A stretch of DNA of 64,000 nucleotides from JALZKA01 sp963725035 (lineage in GTDB: Bacteria > Actinomycetota > Thermoleophilia > Solirubrobacterales > 70-9): the NCBI GenBank assembly GCA_963725035.1, contig CAVRWX010000019.1:62001-126000 (forward strand), read 5' to 3'. Made by a program: the position numbers and the translations under genes. The stretch's first letter is position 1. Each line of letters begins with the position of its first letter. Shown here in pieces: positions 62,111 through 64,000 of the stretch. Under the pieces are notes generated by a model. That model saw only the letters and a list, made by a program, of their open reading frames with translations. It ran no database searches and had not been told where the DNA came from.

Positions 62111-62126
62111 GTTAGGGCTCCCTAAC
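62111..62126. promoter_or_regulatory. Perfect palindrome GTTAGGG-CT-CCCTAAC
   Basis: Seven-base arms with a two-base spacer, 23 bases before the CCK protein start and 3 bases after the alpha/beta hydrolase stop. The core TTAGGG/CCCTAA resembles operator half-sites of DtxR-type metal regulators; this is only a resemblance. It could also be a short terminator stem, though a two-base loop is unfavourable. Confidence 0.4.
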
Positions 62127-62129
62127 GCC

Positions 62130-62909
62130 TTACGCCGCAGCTTCCGCTCCCACCGCACTCGCTTCCAACAGCACTCGCGCAACTCCCTCCGGGTCGTCGC
62201 GAGTTGGCGTGTGGCCCCAGCCGGGGACGGTGAAGTACCTCGTGCCCGCGGGCATGCGCTCCTCGCGCGGCGGTGCAACCAGCCGGTCCTCCTCGCCCCA
62301 CACGATCGTCACCGGCACGTCGACCTCGCCCGCCCGCTCGAACGGCGTCCCCCGCATCATGTCGTTTGCGTCGTCGTAGGAGGGAGCGTCGAGCCAGGCC
62401 GAGAGCCAGCTGATCGCCTCGTCCGCGGTGAGCAGCTCCGGGCGCGCGACCGTCGTTCGCATGAGCGCCCGCCGCCCGCGCTCCGTGCGGAGCATCGCGT
62501 AGATCGCGTGCCGCCCGCGGCGGCCGAGCTTGCGAGTGTTGTACGTGCGAGGACCCAACTCGCGACGCCACAGACCGGCGGGGGAGATGCAGCAGACCGA
62601 GGCCGCCTCGCCGTCCGCTGCCATCTCGAGAGCGGTCCACGCTCCCAGCGAGTTCCCCGCCAAATGCGGCCGCTCGATTCCGAGCGAGTCGAGATGCGCC
62701 GTCAATGCCCGCCCCATCTCCACCGCTGAGTGGCGCGTCCCCTCCGGCAGGGGGTCCGAGCGGCCGAAGCCGGGCATGTCCACGGCGATCACGTCGCGCT
62801 CGGCTGCCAGGAGGTCCATCACGGGCTCCCAGTTGACGAGGCTCCCACCCAACCCGTGGATCAGGACCAGTGGCGGGCCCTGGCCGGCCCTCACGTAGTT
62901 GAGGCTCAT
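62130..62909 (-). CDS. Alpha/beta-hydrolase
   Basis: 259 residues from ATG 62909, which overlaps the stop of the upstream methyltransferase (ATGA). LVLIHGLGGSLVNWEPVMDL (oxyanion HG), DVIAVDMPGFGRSDPLPEG, nucleophile Ser in HLAGNSLGAWTALEMA, Asp in VTIVWGEEDRLVAPP, His in TVPGWGHTPTRDDPEG. Complete triad with a helical cap region (RRALMRTTVARPELL). Substrate unknown; coupling to a cyclopropane-fatty-acid synthase suggests a lipid or ester substrate. Confidence 0.88.
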   Translation of the reverse strand: MSLNYVRAGQGPPLVLIHGLGGSLVNWEPVMDLLAAERDVIAVDMPGFGRSDPLPEGTRHSAVEMGRALTAHLDSLGIERPHLAGNSLGAWTALEMAADGEAASVCCISPAGLWRRELGPRTYNTRKLGRRGRHAIYAMLRTERGRRALMRTTVARPELLTADEAISWLSAWLDAPSYDDANDMMRGTPFERAGEVDVPVTIVWGEEDRLVAPPREERMPAGTRYFTVPGWGHTPTRDDPEGVARVLLEASAVGAEAAA

Positions 62910-64000
62910 GCGGTGATTGAAGCGAGTGCCGGTTCGCGCAACGCGGGCGGGGCGAATCCCGGCTTGGCGAACACCATCTGGAGGTCGCGGATCCGCCGCT
63001 CGCGGAAGCCGCCCTCGGAAAACGCGAGGTAGAACGTCCACATGCGCCGGAAGCGCTCGTCGTAGCGCGAGCCGCGCAGCCGCGGCCACTCCGCCTCGAA
63101 ACGGTGACGCCACTCGCGGAGCGTTTCCGAGTAATGCGGCGTGATGTCGTCAACCCAGCGCACGCTCATGTCCGTCTTGTGCGTCACGAGCTCGTCGATC
63201 GCGCGCTCGGAGGGAAGGCAGCCGCCTGGGAACACGACGGTGTTGGCGAAGCTCTTCGACGCCTTCTCGACCTCGTAGAGGTCGTTGTCGATGACGATCG
63301 CCTGAAGCGCCATGAGCCCGTCATCCGTCAAGAGGTCCGAGCACTTCCGGAAGAACGTCTTGAAGTACTGCCAGCCGACCGCCTCGATCATCTCGATCGA
63401 AACGAGCTTCGAGAATTTCCCCCGCAGGTCGCGGTAGTCCTGGTCGAGGACCGTGATCTGATCCGAGAGTCCCTCTTCCGCGACCCACTCGCTGGCAAAG
63501 GCGTGCTGCTCCTTCGAGATCGTCGTGGTCGTCACGCGGCAGCCGTACTCCGACGCCGCGTAGATCGCCATCCCGCCCCAGCCGGTTCCGATCTCGACCA
63601 GGTGGTCGTCCGGCTCAAGTTTGAGCTGGCGGCAGAGCCGGTCGAGCTTCTCCGTCTGCGCGTCCTCGAGGCTCGCGTCGGGCGATGGGTAGTAGGCGCT
63701 CGAATAGACCAGCCGCTGGTCGAGGAAGGAGGCGAAGAGGTCGTTCCCCAGGTCGTAGTGCGCCGAGATGTTGTGCCGCGCGCCCTCCTTCGTGTTGCGA
63801 GGGACCAGCCGGGCCAGCTTCTCGGCGCGGCCGAGCAGAAAGTGCCAGCGCTTTCGCATGCGGTCGAGCGGGCCCATGCTCCGCGCCGCCACACGGACGA
63901 CGCTGACGGGATCGTTCGTCGTCCAGAGGCGGTCGATGTACCCCTGCGCGAATCCGTTCGAGCCGCGCATGAGTGTCGGCCACGCCTTCGGGTCGAGGAT
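62906..64000 (-). CDS. Cyclopropane-fatty-acid synthase family SAM methyltransferase, 5' end off window
   Basis: At least 364 residues; the frame is open to the window edge (DPKAWPTLMRGSNGFAQGYI in phase), so the true start lies outside. Core: NISAHYDLGNDLFASFLDQR, VYSSAYYPSPDASLEDAQ, LVEIGTGWGGMAIYAASEYG (SAM site), TTTTISKEQHAFASEWVAEE, LVSIEMIEAVGWQYFKTFFR, FPGGCLPSERAIDELV, HYSETLREWRHRFEAEWPRL. These are cyclopropane synthase (CmaA/CFA) hallmarks. Converts unsaturated lipid acyl chains. Overlaps the hydrolase by 4 bases. Confidence 0.92.
   Translation of the reverse strand: MLDPKAWPTLMRGSNGFAQGYIDRLWTTNDPVSVVRVAARSMGPLDRMRKRWHFLLGRAEKLARLVPRNTKEGARHNISAHYDLGNDLFASFLDQRLVYSSAYYPSPDASLEDAQTEKLDRLCRQLKLEPDDHLVEIGTGWGGMAIYAASEYGCRVTTTTISKEQHAFASEWVAEEGLSDQITVLDQDYRDLRGKFSKLVSIEMIEAVGWQYFKTFFRKCSDLLTDDGLMALQAIVIDNDLYEVEKASKSFANTVVFPGGCLPSERAIDELVTHKTDMSVRWVDDITPHYSETLREWRHRFEAEWPRLRGSRYDERFRRMWTFYLAFSEGGFRERRIRDLQMVFAKPGFAPPALREPALASITA

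Overview
The window is about 67% GC, with the codon use, short gaps and stop/start overlaps of a free-living actinobacterium. Several features point to the Thermoleophilia/Solirubrobacterales side of that phylum: the purine enzymes are of PurS/PurQ/small-PurL type, there is an HspR-containing dnaK operon, inositol-phosphate synthase sits beside a CDP-alcohol phosphotransferase, and there is a secreted protein of the 'NSVKSKHIKDG' type. That placement is inference; no rRNA is present.

Layout. 1-8.8 kb: purN (3' end off the edge), a small secreted protein, recQ, purF, a DM13 membrane protein, purL and an HD-GYP sensor. 8.9-17.3 kb: a six-gene minus-strand operon (asparagine-synthase-like, two sulfotransferases, two GT4 glycosyltransferases, another sulfotransferase) with a divergent second asparagine-synthase-like gene. 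17.3-20.5 kb: purC, sulfotransferase, purS, purQ and a SpoIIAA-like gene in one minus-strand run. 20.5-28.9 kb: a P450, five more sulfotransferases, two GT2 glycosyltransferases with coiled-coil tails, and a sugar-nucleotide epimerase. 28.9-34.4 kb: purB, purE, purD, a GYD protein, a GT4 and a ninth sulfotransferase. 34.6-43.5 kb: clpB, the dnaK-grpE-dnaJ-hspR operon and a membrane-anchored beta-lactamase-like protein. 43.5-64 kb: housekeeping and envelope genes: cytochrome c, secreted nuclease/phosphatase, endonuclease III, phosphatidylinositol-phosphate synthase and ino1, a GT4-PHP fusion, a UDG-fold protein, a GH3 lipoprotein, an LLM oxidoreductase, an rRNA methyltransferase, argF, an acyltransferase, tRNA-Glu, lgt, an SDR, tRNA-Val, an MBL hydrolase with a class III ADH, an alpha/beta hydrolase and a cyclopropane-fatty-acid synthase (5' end off the edge).

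How it works together. The purine genes supply nine of the enzymes for IMP/AMP synthesis. Woven among them, on the same strand and with operon-like spacing, are nine PAPS-type sulfotransferases and at least eight glycan or amide-forming enzymes. This looks like a system that makes a heavily sulfated glycan or glycolipid. It is the most unusual feature of the window; its product cannot be read from sequence.

Data quality. At least fourteen genes, including ones normally essential (purN, purS, purD, grpE), are split by single-base frameshifts while both halves stay well conserved. tRNA-Glu also shows irregular arms. This looks like uncorrected indel error in the assembly more than gene decay, and I annotate such genes as intact loci with a marked shift.
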